Assembly (NCBI RefSeq): GCF_021654285.1
Contig: NZ_JAKFZS010000033.1
Location: 1-62,676, forward strand
Direction: 5' to 3'
DNA: 62,676 bases
Source of the DNA: Pseudoalteromonas luteoviolacea
Lineage (GTDB): Bacteria > Pseudomonadota > Gammaproteobacteria > Enterobacterales > Alteromonadaceae
Shown: positions 35,649-43,923 of the stretch, piece by piece
Position numbering within the stretch: the stretch's first letter is position 1
How the letters are laid out: the number at the start of each line of letters is the position of its first letter
Notes under the pieces: model-generated
The model's input: the letters and a program-made list of their open reading frames with translations, nothing else
Told to the model about the DNA's origin: nothing
The model's database searches: none
Program-made: the position numbers and the translations under genes

Positions 35649-35975
35649 TTAAATGCTGGGATCATTTTGATACTCAATAATAGAGAATATTTTGATAGAG
35701 CTGCATTCATGCTCGTTAGAGGAGTCTTTATTAGCGCAGTATGATGATCCAACCCCTATCACATACTCTGCAGATAATAGCTTAGGACAAACATCACTTG
35801 CTTCACCTTTTACGAAATAGGCTTGACGGTTACTAGGCTGTACTACAGAGAATACAACTCCAAAGTTATTTCTTGCCAATGGACCACACTCATAGGGCTT
35901 GAGCGTAACCGTTTGCGTCAAGCGACAAGATGGTAAAAGCAGTGTGACTGCAAGCAAGGTAACTCTTCTTCTCAT
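35649..35975 (-). CDS. Small lipoprotein, unknown
   Basis: A 108-residue protein with RRR start, hydrophobic core and lipobox LPSC (Cys17). The mature part has four to five Cys (YECG, VCPK, YCAN, ECSS), suggesting disulfides. No family is recognised. It lies 11 bases after the M1-like peptidase gene and 20 bases before the alpha/beta hydrolase gene, inside a run of same-strand genes. Confidence 0.65.
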   Translation of the reverse strand: MRRRVTLLAVTLLLPSCRLTQTVTLKPYECGPLARNNFGVVFSVVQPSNRQAYFVKGEASDVCPKLLSAEYVIGVGSSYCANKDSSNEHECSSIKIFSIIEYQNDPSI

Positions 35976-35986
35976 TTTTTTATCTC

Positions 35987-37441
35987 TTATTTTAATTTCA
36001 CGATAGAAGCCGATTGTGTTTGATTATTTACTTTGTAAAAGTGATATAGCTCATTGTATGACTCAAATTCGTTTAGGCGCTTTGCGAATACTGGAGAATA
36101 AGCCCATTCATCGAAGAAATGGGTCAAGTCCTGTCTTGAATTGCGTTTAACGAATTGTATAAATTGCTCTGTGGTTGCCCCAGTTGCATAAAATGTTCGA
36201 TAAAAGCCACCTATAATGTGATTGAACTCATTTTCGCCAACAAGGTCATAGAGTAAGTGGAAAAATATCATTCCTACTGTGTAGGAATTTAACCCTTCTT
36301 TTCCGTAGTCAATAAATGCGGTTTGACCATATTGTTGATTGTGTTTAATTGTGTATTTTACTTTATTTAGGGTTTTTGCAGTTTGTTGGCTTAGATGTCC
36401 GGGTGAGTCTAACTTATCTAAGGTAAGGGCTTCTAAAAAGGTGGCCAAGCCTTCATTCCATCGAGGAGAGTGTACATCTAGACTTTTTACATTCCATTGA
36501 TGACTGATCTCATGATAAACCCTGTCGAGCTCTTTAAACCCTTTTGCATCTTGAATGACTGATGTGACGTCTGCTTGCGCACCATAGTTTTCGGGAACTT
36601 CGATAAATGTATATCCCAGTTCTTGTTCTAATGGCCCGAACCACTTGGTATATAAATCAAAAGTATGCGCAATCTTTTCAAGTAAGGCTTGCGAATTTTG
36701 CGATGACTCCCAACTAAATATGGAGTACTTTCCTTTGACGTAGTACGCATAACGCGCTATTGCAAAGTCCATTCTCCATGCGGGTAATTTGTTTGTATAT
36801 CGATAAGTATGTTTCGTAGCATGTTCGTTATGTGAGATGAGTTTGCCACCATTGGCAACAACGTATTCGTTTGGGACTGTTATGGTGATATCGTAATCAT
36901 ATCTATTGAGCCAAAATTTGGCTTTTCGATTGACTAAATCGTTGGGGTAGGTGACTAGCGGGTATGCAAATGCATCCATTCTAATAATGGAGAAATTTTC
37001 AGAGATAGTATCTTTGACATAGTTCATGCCGGTTTCAGTATACCCAAGTAAAGTCCCTTTATACTTAATTTCAAATGTAAAGATTTCTTTTGGTTTTATT
37101 GCCTTATCTAATTTCAATTCAACATAATTAGTTTGTAATATCGGCCAGTCTTCGTTGCTTAAAACTTGCTGCGTAAAAGGAATAGACAGGCCTTCGCTAT
37201 TTGTTACGGAAGTGACTTTTAATAAACGGTATACACGCAACGGAATATGATCAGCGCTTTTTTGAGAGGTATTAATGACGGTAATTTTGCCTGAGGCAGA
37301 TAAGTTGCGCTGTTTTATATCAATATCGTAATTGAGCTGGTATTTTTTAGCTGCTAATTGCAGCGTACGCTTTGAAAACGCTTCTTCGGCACTGACACAG
37401 TTGGCAAAAAACGCGAATAGAACAATGAATATTTTTGGCAC
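35987..37441 (-). CDS. Secreted M1-like zinc metallopeptidase
   Basis: Predicted exported gluzincin related to M1 aminopeptidases. The signal peptide (1-18, CVSAEE) is followed by an N-terminal beta domain (about 25-215) like that of aminopeptidase N and a thermolysin-like domain with HEISH at 310-314. Downstream, NEGLATF supplies Glu330 as third ligand. Only 15 residues separate the second His from this Glu, against 18 in typical M1. The G-x-M-E-N substrate motif is replaced by VPENYGAQ, so it may not be an aminopeptidase. It heads a run of five same-strand genes. Confidence 0.8.
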   Translation of the reverse strand: MPKIFIVLFAFFANCVSAEEAFSKRTLQLAAKKYQLNYDIDIKQRNLSASGKITVINTSQKSADHIPLRVYRLLKVTSVTNSEGLSIPFTQQVLSNEDWPILQTNYVELKLDKAIKPKEIFTFEIKYKGTLLGYTETGMNYVKDTISENFSIIRMDAFAYPLVTYPNDLVNRKAKFWLNRYDYDITITVPNEYVVANGGKLISHNEHATKHTYRYTNKLPAWRMDFAIARYAYYVKGKYSIFSWESSQNSQALLEKIAHTFDLYTKWFGPLEQELGYTFIEVPENYGAQADVTSVIQDAKGFKELDRVYHEISHQWNVKSLDVHSPRWNEGLATFLEALTLDKLDSPGHLSQQTAKTLNKVKYTIKHNQQYGQTAFIDYGKEGLNSYTVGMIFFHLLYDLVGENEFNHIIGGFYRTFYATGATTEQFIQFVKRNSRQDLTHFFDEWAYSPVFAKRLNEFESYNELYHFYKVNNQTQSASIVKLK

Positions 37442-37771
37442 AATTAGTCCTTTATTGTGATTTTATTTGAGGAAATGATGCAAAACTTCTGCTCTCATAT
37501 CATGAGTGCGGGCAATCTAATAACTGATTTTAAAATGTACAATAATTTTATGAATGAAACAGTGATGTGAATCATGTATTTATATCGAGTCAGTCTGTTC
37601 TACTTTCTACGACTGAGATAATTTATTGGGTAGTGTTGTCTTTGATACGAGATAAAGCTTAATGATTACAGATCAAGCATAAAGGTTTTTTGAAGCCAGC
37701 AAAGAAATGAGGACCGGATAAAAAATAAAATGCTAAGTTGGTTTGTGTGTCATTTGTATTAAACGCAAATA
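37442..37771. other. Intergenic region without recognised features
   Basis: About 330 AT-rich bases between the M1-like peptidase gene and the 57-codon gene, both on the minus strand. The promoter of the peptidase run must lie here, but no hexamer pair stands out. Confidence 0.4.
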
Positions 37772-37945
37772 TTAAAAATTTGGCTTTTTACTCAAGCTAA
37801 TTATCATGCCAGCTACTGCACCAAGTATTAGTCCAAGCTCTACGTTATTAGTAAACTCTCCAAAAATTATCCCTAACCCTGCACCTAAAGCGATGCACAA
37901 ACCCATATTGTTATTTTTAGTCGTCACTTTTCTTTTGTTTGCCAT
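37772..37945 (-). CDS. 57-residue glycine-rich small membrane protein
   Basis: Short gene with a clear SD (AAGG, 9 bases before ATG 37945). After a basic start (MANKRKVTTKNNN) there are two hydrophobic stretches, GLCIALGAGLGIIFGEF and LGLILGAVAGMIISL, both with glycine-zipper spacing (G-x-x-x-G), and a KKPNF end. It probably spans the inner membrane twice as a hairpin. Function unknown. Similar tiny glycine-zipper proteins are common and usually unstudied. Confidence 0.65.
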   Translation of the reverse strand: MANKRKVTTKNNNMGLCIALGAGLGIIFGEFTNNVELGLILGAVAGMIISLSKKPNF

Positions 37946-38290
37946 TATTGTTTACCTTGAGGGCAGTGTTTAAGTTTTGGTTGATACTAAGGCGTAAGAC
38001 AGAATATCAAGAGGAAACTAAATATAGGGAAGGTTGTCAACCTCGCCTATATAAGAAGTGCTATTTTCTGTTTTGGAAGGGGGAATGATTAATGAAGAGA
38101 AATCTCTAATTTATTTAACATAATAATATAGTAGCTTGTTTTACATGAATAAATTCATTTATTAGAAAATCTCATATTGTTTATGTAATAAAAACCATTC
38201 TCATTACATTTAAGCTGTGCAATGATGTTCCTATTATGTTTATAATCCCGCATCCCAAATACTCTCATTACTAAGGACAGGAGCATAGGT
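37946..38290. other. Divergent leader before the PepSY operon
   Basis: Holds a Fur-box-like site (38187-38208) and a TATAAT hexamer (38241-38246), described separately. No gene is present. The rest is AT-rich. Confidence 0.5.
38187..38208. promoter_or_regulatory. Candidate Fur box
   Basis: The minus-strand sequence TAATGAGAATGGTTTTTATTA resembles the gammaproteobacterial Fur site (TGAGAAT followed by an inverted half). It lies about 35-55 bases upstream of a TATAAT hexamer at 38241-38246 and 80 bases before the first gene of an operon encoding a ferric-reductase-like PepSY protein. Iron repression is therefore plausible. The site was read by eye. Confidence 0.55.
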
Positions 38291-38545
38291 TTGTACGCGT
38301 TTCTGATGGTGCTATTGATAAGCACTGGTGCAATTTTTTCATATTTGTCTAATAGACACCAAAGACTATTAAAAAAGCCGCTCTCTAAAACATACCAAAA
38401 ACTGGGCTATGGATTGTTTACCATGGCAATTTTGGTAGGTTTTTTTAATTTTTCTGGCTCGGCAGGTGTATTCATATGGATCCTAATTCTAATGGCAGCT
38501 TTATTTTGCTTTCCGTTTATTGCGCTATTTATTAAAAGGAATTAA
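38291..38545 (+). CDS. Small membrane protein of iron-uptake operons (DUF3325-like)
   Basis: An 84-residue protein with three hydrophobic segments (1-17, about 37-53, about 55-80) and basic loops. Tiny membrane proteins of this kind, often annotated DUF3325, precede PepSY ferric-siderophore reductases in Shewanella and Pseudoalteromonas. The family name is given from context and size. The start is TTG 38291, supported by AGGAG 7 bases upstream. It is the first gene of a three-gene operon, with 2 bases to the next. Confidence 0.65.
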   Translation: MYAFLMVLLISTGAIFSYLSNRHQRLLKKPLSKTYQKLGYGLFTMAILVGFFNFSGSAGVFIWILILMAALFCFPFIALFIKRN

Positions 38546-38547
38546 GC

Positions 38548-38859
38548 ATGTCTCAAACAGATAAAATCCAACCACATTGGTGGAGTAAAACTTTAGCAGG
38601 GGTGTTTGCAGGCTTTTTCTTAGCTCTTGGTCTTGTTGGAATTTTTGCGTGGGTTGGCCCGACTGGTCTTACAGAGCACATTACGCCAGAGCAAAGATCC
38701 TGGAAAACACAATTTAATATGTGGATGATCACACCTTTGTGGTGTTTGATCTTAAGCTTTGTTTATATGTTTAAAACAGGTAAGCAAGCTTGGTTGTATC
38801 TTGGTAGCGGTGCTGTTTTATCAATTGCAATTGTCTATGCATTAAGGAGTTACCTATGA
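38548..38859 (+). CDS. Small membrane protein of iron-uptake operons (DUF3649-like)
   Basis: A 103-residue protein with three membrane segments (about 14-36, 58-74, 82-99). The pattern HWWSKTLAGVFAG, then a Q-x-x-M-W near residue 52 and a Trp-containing third helix, recalls DUF3649-type iron transporter accessory proteins. AGGAA lies about 7 bases before ATG 38548. It overlaps the PepSY gene by 4 bases (ATGA), so translation is coupled. Confidence 0.65.
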   Translation: MSQTDKIQPHWWSKTLAGVFAGFFLALGLVGIFAWVGPTGLTEHITPEQRSWKTQFNMWMITPLWCLILSFVYMFKTGKQAWLYLGSGAVLSIAIVYALRSYL

Positions 38860-40475
38860 AAATTAGGTCTGATATTTTAAGGACATACCAAAGCTTGCAT
38901 ACATGGACTGGGATCACAGCCGGTCTATTGTTATTCATCGGCTTTTTTGCCGGTGCACTTACGATGTTTAGCTCTGCAATTAACGACTGGGCAACACCGC
39001 CAGAGTATCAATTACCGCAGGTAAAGGCGGGCGAGCATGATGTTCTACTACAACAAGTTTTGTCTTCAAGCCCTGAGGCACTCAAAGGCGTCACAATCAG
39101 TTTTGAAGAAGGCAGTTCTCCAATATCATGGTACGGACACGGTTCAGCACGTGGCTTTTCGATGGATGATCAAGTATGGCATGCAACCCTTAATGAACAG
39201 GGCGACATGATCACCGAACTACGCCATGTGAACGAGCTCTCCATGCTGGTGGACTACTTACATCGTTCAGCAGGTATTATGGGGGAGCTTGGTCACGATC
39301 AAGCGGGAGTGTATGTACTTGGCATTGCCGCATTTTTATACTTTATTGCCCTTGTGTCTGGGGTAATTTTTTTACTCCCTAGTTTAGTAAAAAGCTTTTT
39401 TGCTCTGAGAAAAGAAAAAGGTGCAAACCGATTCTGGCTGGACTCACATAATCTTGTGGGTATTGCGAGTTTACCGTTTCATATTATTATCGCAGTGACT
39501 GTCATTGTATTTTCGTTTCATGACTTGTTTTACGGTGGTTTGAGCCAAGTATATGGTGATAAACCCATGTTTGGTGGTGGTGAAAAACACGAAGAGGTCA
39601 GGTATGAACTGAAAGATCTGCCGTCTTTAGATGAAATTAAGCAAGCTACATTAACTTATGCACCAAACTATGAGATTAAAAGCATTAGTTTAAGCCGTTT
39701 AACGACCGAGCACCCATCTGCAACCGTGATGATCATCAGTGACCGAACTCTCATGCGCGGTCCACACAATGATTATGTGTTTATGAACCCTTTCACAATG
39801 GAGATTAACTCAAGTAGTGTTACGACTGATGCCGGCCAACAAGGGGTTTGGGGTGCCATTGTAACGAGCTTTTTTGGACTCCACTTTGGGAGCTATGGCG
39901 GTGAACTCGGTCGCTGGCTTTATTTTGTAATGGGGTTAGGCGGTGCATTTTTATTCTATAGTGGCAACCTAATATGGCTTGAAAAAAGACGTAAAAAGCA
40001 AACTGTAGAACAAAGCCGCTCAAGTCACTTTATGGCCAATTTAACAATTGGCGTTACGCTTGGATGTGCGATTGGTATCGCAGGCGTATTTGCCTCGAGT
40101 AAGTGGCTGAGTTTAGGTGATTGGAACATTAATATTGCTTATATGTGGGTTTATTACACCTTGTTCTTTGGCACAATGGTGAGTGCGTTTATATTAGGTG
40201 CTGCCAGATTTAGTCTTATTGGTTTGAAGTTATTTATAGCCTTATGTATTGTAGTCCCTCTGAACTCCCTCGTTGCTATTATACTTCCTTCAATTGGGAT
40301 TTGGGCGCCTGATTCTATTGCCGATCTAGGTATCGAGTTGGGTTCGCTTGGCTTTGCATCAGTTGCTTTCTATGCCCTAAGACGCGCTAAGATCCGTGTT
40401 TACCAAGGGGAAGAAAACAGTATTTGGTATTGCCCAAACATCAGTAAACATCAAAAGACAGTTAGCTTAGCTTAA
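38856..40475 (+). CDS. PepSY-associated transmembrane protein, probable ferric-siderophore reductase
   Basis: Inner-membrane protein of the PepSY_TM family (FoxB/PiuB-like), thought to reduce or release iron from ferric siderophores. The 539 residues have an N-terminal membrane helix with YQSLHTWTGITAG, a first periplasmic PepSY domain, helices with HRSAGIMGE and FWLDSHNLVGIASLPFHIIIAVT, a second periplasmic part, and a four-helix C-terminal block. The repeated membrane His residues (LHTW, HRSAG, SHNL, LPFHI) fit heme or iron coordination. AGGAG is 7 bases upstream. It is the last gene of the operon. No TonB-dependent receptor gene is adjacent. Confidence 0.9.
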   Translation: MKIRSDILRTYQSLHTWTGITAGLLLFIGFFAGALTMFSSAINDWATPPEYQLPQVKAGEHDVLLQQVLSSSPEALKGVTISFEEGSSPISWYGHGSARGFSMDDQVWHATLNEQGDMITELRHVNELSMLVDYLHRSAGIMGELGHDQAGVYVLGIAAFLYFIALVSGVIFLLPSLVKSFFALRKEKGANRFWLDSHNLVGIASLPFHIIIAVTVIVFSFHDLFYGGLSQVYGDKPMFGGGEKHEEVRYELKDLPSLDEIKQATLTYAPNYEIKSISLSRLTTEHPSATVMIISDRTLMRGPHNDYVFMNPFTMEINSSSVTTDAGQQGVWGAIVTSFFGLHFGSYGGELGRWLYFVMGLGGAFLFYSGNLIWLEKRRKKQTVEQSRSSHFMANLTIGVTLGCAIGIAGVFASSKWLSLGDWNINIAYMWVYYTLFFGTMVSAFILGAARFSLIGLKLFIALCIVVPLNSLVAIILPSIGIWAPDSIADLGIELGSLGFASVAFYALRRAKIRVYQGEENSIWYCPNISKHQKTVSLA

Positions 40476-40484
40476 CAAATAATT

Positions 40485-40505
40485 GGCCGGTATCTAACAC
40501 CGGCC
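40485..40505. terminator. Hairpin between convergent genes
   Basis: GGCCGGT (40485-40491) pairs with ACCGGCC (40499-40505) between the PepSY and diguanylate cyclase genes. The T-runs are short on both sides. Confidence 0.6.
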
Positions 40506-40506
40506 T

Positions 40507-42294
40507 TTACATATCAAGTACCGAGCCAAGCGACACCTGATTACGACCATGTTGCTTAGCAAAATACAGTGCCATGTCGGATTGTTTTACCAGTTGATGT
40601 GGCTCTAAATCAACACCCCAACGCGTTGCTATTCCAATGCTAACCGTCAATTTGATTACTGAGTCCTCAAATCGTACTATAGACGCTTCTGTGTGCTTTC
40701 TAACTAATTCTGCCAGTTCAAACGCATCGCCTTCATTACATTCTGGTAATAAGATACAAAACTCTTCGCCACCATAGCGTGCTACCACATCACCTGCGCG
40801 TGTACAGGTCTTTTTTAGTACATCCGCAATATGTGCAATGCACTTATCACCGCATTGATGCCCATAGGTATCATTAATTTTTTTAAAGTGGTCGATATCA
40901 ATCATTAATAAACTGACGGAGTGACCAAAGCGTTTTGCCCTTAAACACTCAGTATTTAATGCGTCATTGAGACTACGTCGGTTAAACACTTGAGTCAGCT
41001 CATCGATGCGAGAAATATGCTTGAGCTTGTCATAAGCAGTTTGAAGCTCTTTAGTTCTATTCATAACTTCAGTTTCTAGTCTTTGATTCGCTTTGCGAAT
41101 CTCTGTCATACTGCGAGCCTGCGCGACAAATCGCTTTCTTCGCTCTGAGTTTATCCTTTCGGCCATTGCAAACGATAGACACGCCACTTCTATCGAAGTG
41201 CCTATGGTTAACGCATGTTCAGTAAACCAATTATTTGGTAAAAAGTTGAGCTTATTGGCTGCCAAAATAAGGCCACCACATAAAGCGGCGTTCCATGCTA
41301 AAGAGTAGTATGTAGAAAAGTGAGTACCTTCAAACAATTTAATGGTTCTGGTGATAACGCCCCAAGCACAAGCCACAGACGCGTATAAAATAATAACGCG
41401 GATCATCGTGCCATAGTTGAAGTACATAGACGCAAATAATAAGCATATGCCAACAAATGAAATCACTAAGCAACCACGATACAAGATGAGGCTATTTTTT
41501 TGGAGTTCTAACAGTTTAATAATAAAGAATGTACCAGCAAGCACAGCTGCAACTAAGAAAAATAATATGGACTGGTCATTCCACCATAAGCTTTCTTGCC
41601 ACAAATACCGAAAGGCAAGCCCTGAAAGGCTAAAATAGAAGGCAATGATGGCTGAAACATACACAACATAATAAAGAAATGTTTCGTCTTTGAGCGAGAT
41701 ATACATGAAGATGTTATATACCACCATGATACTCATCAAACCGAAATAAGCCCCTAGAAATAGCGTATTCAACTGGTCGGTCTCGTAAAACTCTGGTTGC
41801 TCCCAAAGACGAATTGGTAATTGTACTGCACTGGTCGACTCGACTTGGATGTAAAGAGTAAGTGGACCATGGGCTTCTTTTTTGATGGGTAAAATAAAGT
41901 TGTGGTGTTTAATAATGCGATAGTCAAAATGCTGTTTGTCGCCTAGTTTTGCATAACTCACGACATCATCTTGCTGCATCAAATATAGTTTTAAGTTGTC
42001 CAGTACGGGGTAGGCGATTTCAATGAGGTAGGCCTTGTCATTTTGAGGTAAAACAAAATCGACTCTTACCCAAAACGTTTGGTCTGTGTAACCTAAATTA
42101 AAGTTGTTGACTGAATTAGTCCGCCAGTGATTTGGGGGAAGAGAGAGCACATCGACTATGCCAAAATTATTATCGTTCAAATATTCGCTGCCAGCACTTA
42201 AATTTAGGTACTTGCCATTAGTGAGCGTAAGATCAGACTCAGCTGCGCTGATATATTGTACGTAACAAAACAACAATACAAATAAGATTTTCAC
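40507..42294 (-). CDS. 7TM-DISM receptor with GGDEF diguanylate cyclase
   Basis: Membrane receptor that makes c-di-GMP. Signal peptide (1-18), periplasmic 7TMR-DISMED2 beta domain (about 25-165, with WVRVDF and YLIEIAYPVLDNL), seven membrane helices (about 175-385, 7TMR-DISM_7TM), a coiled linker (about 390-430) and GGDEF (about 430-590). The active site GGEEF is at 508-512 and an RAGD inhibitory site lies at the right distance before it, so product feedback is expected. It also has RIDELTQVFNRRSL. The ligand is unknown, and carbohydrates are often proposed for the DISMED2 fold. It is monocistronic and convergent with the PepSY operon. Confidence 0.93.
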   Translation of the reverse strand: MKILFVLLFCYVQYISAAESDLTLTNGKYLNLSAGSEYLNDNNFGIVDVLSLPPNHWRTNSVNNFNLGYTDQTFWVRVDFVLPQNDKAYLIEIAYPVLDNLKLYLMQQDDVVSYAKLGDKQHFDYRIIKHHNFILPIKKEAHGPLTLYIQVESTSAVQLPIRLWEQPEFYETDQLNTLFLGAYFGLMSIMVVYNIFMYISLKDETFLYYVVYVSAIIAFYFSLSGLAFRYLWQESLWWNDQSILFFLVAAVLAGTFFIIKLLELQKNSLILYRGCLVISFVGICLLFASMYFNYGTMIRVIILYASVACAWGVITRTIKLFEGTHFSTYYSLAWNAALCGGLILAANKLNFLPNNWFTEHALTIGTSIEVACLSFAMAERINSERRKRFVAQARSMTEIRKANQRLETEVMNRTKELQTAYDKLKHISRIDELTQVFNRRSLNDALNTECLRAKRFGHSVSLLMIDIDHFKKINDTYGHQCGDKCIAHIADVLKKTCTRAGDVVARYGGEEFCILLPECNEGDAFELAELVRKHTEASIVRFEDSVIKLTVSIGIATRWGVDLEPHQLVKQSDMALYFAKQHGRNQVSLGSVLDM

Positions 42295-42383
42295 AAGCGA
42301 TAGTTTGTATAGTGACTCTTACTAAAGCTTAGAAGTGTATGGAGTAATGAGCAAAATTAAATAAAGAACACATCATACAATAA

Positions 42384-42908
42384 TTATGTGTGTATCATTT
42401 GTAATTTCGCAGTAAGTAATGAAACTAAGTCTACAGGGGATAGGTGCTCATTATTTAACCCATAAATTAACGTCATAAAATAACAATCCATCATCGCTGT
42501 AGCTTTGACTTCATCATATTTATGACCTTCAAAAAGCATGTGCTTAAACTCAGTAAGCTGGTCTTCAAAAAATGCGCTATGCCACATCAAATCTTGCAAA
42601 AGGGCTTTGCTGAAAGGGCGGTTCTCACAGTAAAAACGATATAAAAACTTAGCATAGTGCCTAAGACGTAATCGCGGACTTGTCTGTTCATTCTCTTGAT
42701 GAGCCGTTTTCAATACTTCGTCAATGCGTTGATGCATCGCCAGCTTTAATATATCAATCTTGTTGGGGAAGTGGCTAAACACTGTACCTGTTGCCACAGA
42801 AGCATGTGTTGCTATTTGGCGAGTTGTCGTTTCTGCATAGCCATGCTCTTGGAATAAACTCCAGCTGACATCAAGTATTTTTTGAGCTGTAATTTCTCTT
42901 TTTTTCAT
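42384..42908 (-). CDS. TetR/AcrR-family repressor
   Basis: One-component transcription repressor of 174 residues. The N-terminal HTH (about 8-52) has QKILDVSWSLFQEHGYAETTTRQIATHA and VATGTVFSHFPNKIDIL, typical of TetR. The C-terminal ligand domain (about 60-174) is all-helical and not diagnostic. It is divergent from a small membrane protein gene whose promoter carries two palindromes (42992-43003 and 43013-43026), the likely operators. The ligand is unknown. Confidence 0.92.
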   Translation of the reverse strand: MKKREITAQKILDVSWSLFQEHGYAETTTRQIATHASVATGTVFSHFPNKIDILKLAMHQRIDEVLKTAHQENEQTSPRLRLRHYAKFLYRFYCENRPFSKALLQDLMWHSAFFEDQLTEFKHMLFEGHKYDEVKATAMMDCYFMTLIYGLNNEHLSPVDLVSLLTAKLQMIHT

Positions 42909-42981
42909 ATTAAATCAAGATATTGAATGCAAGCGCAAGCTTATCATAAATCTCGGCAAATGTAACAAACTTATCTTTATA

Positions 42982-43038
42982 TTGACAAAATTGAGCGCGC
43001 TCATTAAATTAATTGGGCGCGCTCAATTATTAGGAGGT
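42982..43038 (+). promoter_or_regulatory. Promoter with two palindromic operators (TetR switch)
   Basis: TTGACA at 42982-42987 and a TTAAAT hexamer at 43004-43009 are 16 bases apart. The perfect 12-bp palindrome TGAGCGCGCTCA (42992-43003) fills the spacer. A second near-copy, TTGGGCGCGCTCAA (43013-43026), lies just after the -10. The centres are 22 bp apart, about two helical turns, so two dimers could bind the same face. AGGAGGT follows at 43032-43038. The divergent TetR gene begins at 42908 and may be autoregulated. Confidence 0.8.
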
Positions 43039-43043
43039 GTTTG

Positions 43044-43259
43044 ATGCTAACGCGAGTCATTGGTTGTATTTTATTTGTCCCATTCATTGCTTTTTACAGC
43101 TATATACTAGGCCCAGCACTTAAGTTGGTTCTTATTCCTGGAGGCTTGATGCTATTCGTGATTATTCTTGGTCCAAAGGAGTTTTCCACACACTGGCGTG
43201 CTGCCTTTAACACTCAGCCTAACGAGGTAAAGTCAGTTCCAGGTAATCAGATTGGTTAG
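43044..43259 (+). CDS. Small membrane protein under TetR control
   Basis: A 71-residue protein with two hydrophobic segments (about 3-20 and 27-44) and a polar C-terminal tail. No family is recognised. ATG 43044 is preferred over TTG 43041 because AGGAGGT then sits 5 bases upstream. It is the only gene between the operator pair and a terminator, so it appears to be the sole target on this side. Its role, perhaps in membrane stress or fatty-acid response, cannot be told from sequence. Confidence 0.7.
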   Translation: MLTRVIGCILFVPFIAFYSYILGPALKLVLIPGGLMLFVIILGPKEFSTHWRAAFNTQPNEVKSVPGNQIG

Positions 43260-43304
43260 TCAGTTTTAAAAATGCATTCTTTGCAATGAGTTATATCGCA
43301 ATCA

Positions 43305-43329
43305 AAAAAACCGCATACCGCGGTTTTTT
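43305..43329 (+). terminator. Terminator after the TetR-controlled gene
   Basis: AAAAAACCGC (43305-43314) pairs with GCGGTTTTTT (43320-43329) around a 5-base loop, 45 bases past the stop. Confidence 0.85.
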
Positions 43330-43363
43330 AGTTATTGGTGCTCGCTTTAACGTATCACTCGGG

Positions 43364-43369
43364 TATAAT
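43364..43369 (+). promoter_or_regulatory. Candidate -10 hexamer of purEK
   Basis: A perfect TATAAT lies 70 bases before the purE ATG. No good -35 is found at 16-18 bases, and no PurR-like palindrome is seen nearby. Confidence 0.4.
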
Positions 43370-43439
43370 ACTCTCGATTTCGGCGCAACCCCTTTAGCGC
43401 TGTAGTAAGTATCGTTTAATTTAGAATTGAGGATTTATT

Positions 43440-43922
43440 ATGACGGTTGGCATTATCATGGGCTCTAAGTCGGATTGGCCTACAATGCAACATGCGGCAG
43501 ATATGTTAGATAAGTTTGGCATTGAGTATGAAACAAAGGTGGTTTCGGCGCATCGCACTCCTCAATTATTGGCCGATTATGCATCATCGGCAGCTGATCG
43601 TGGTATTAAGGTTATCATTGCTGGCGCTGGCGGTGCAGCGCATTTACCGGGTATGGCTGCAGCGTTTACTAGCTTGCCTGTACTTGGTGTTCCAGTTAAA
43701 TCTAAGACGCTAAACGGCGTTGATTCTTTACTCTCTATTTGTCAGATGCCAAAAGGTGTTGCTGTCGGTACTCTGGCAATTGGTGATGCTGGTGCTGCAA
43801 ATGCTGGTTTGCTAGCTGCTCAAATTCTAGGTTGTCAACAACCAGAGATTTTTGAAAAAGTAGAAGCGTTCAGAAAAGCACAAACTGAAACAATTCTAGC
43901 TAACCCTAATCCTGCTGAGTAA
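43440..43922 (+). CDS. purE: N5-carboxyaminoimidazole ribonucleotide mutase
   Basis: Purine synthesis enzyme that moves the carboxyl group of N5-CAIR to make CAIR. The 160 residues have GIIMGSKSDWPTMQHA with the Ser-Asp motif at the N-terminus, VVSAHRTPQLL and the Gly-rich GAGGAAHLPGM, all typical of class I PurE. GAGGA is 8 bases before the ATG. purK starts 1 base after its stop codon, so the pair is translated together. It works with PurK, which supplies N5-CAIR. Confidence 0.97.
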   Translation: MTVGIIMGSKSDWPTMQHAADMLDKFGIEYETKVVSAHRTPQLLADYASSAADRGIKVIIAGAGGAAHLPGMAAAFTSLPVLGVPVKSKTLNGVDSLLSICQMPKGVAVGTLAIGDAGAANAGLLAAQILGCQQPEIFEKVEAFRKAQTETILANPNPAE

Positions 43923-43923
43923 C

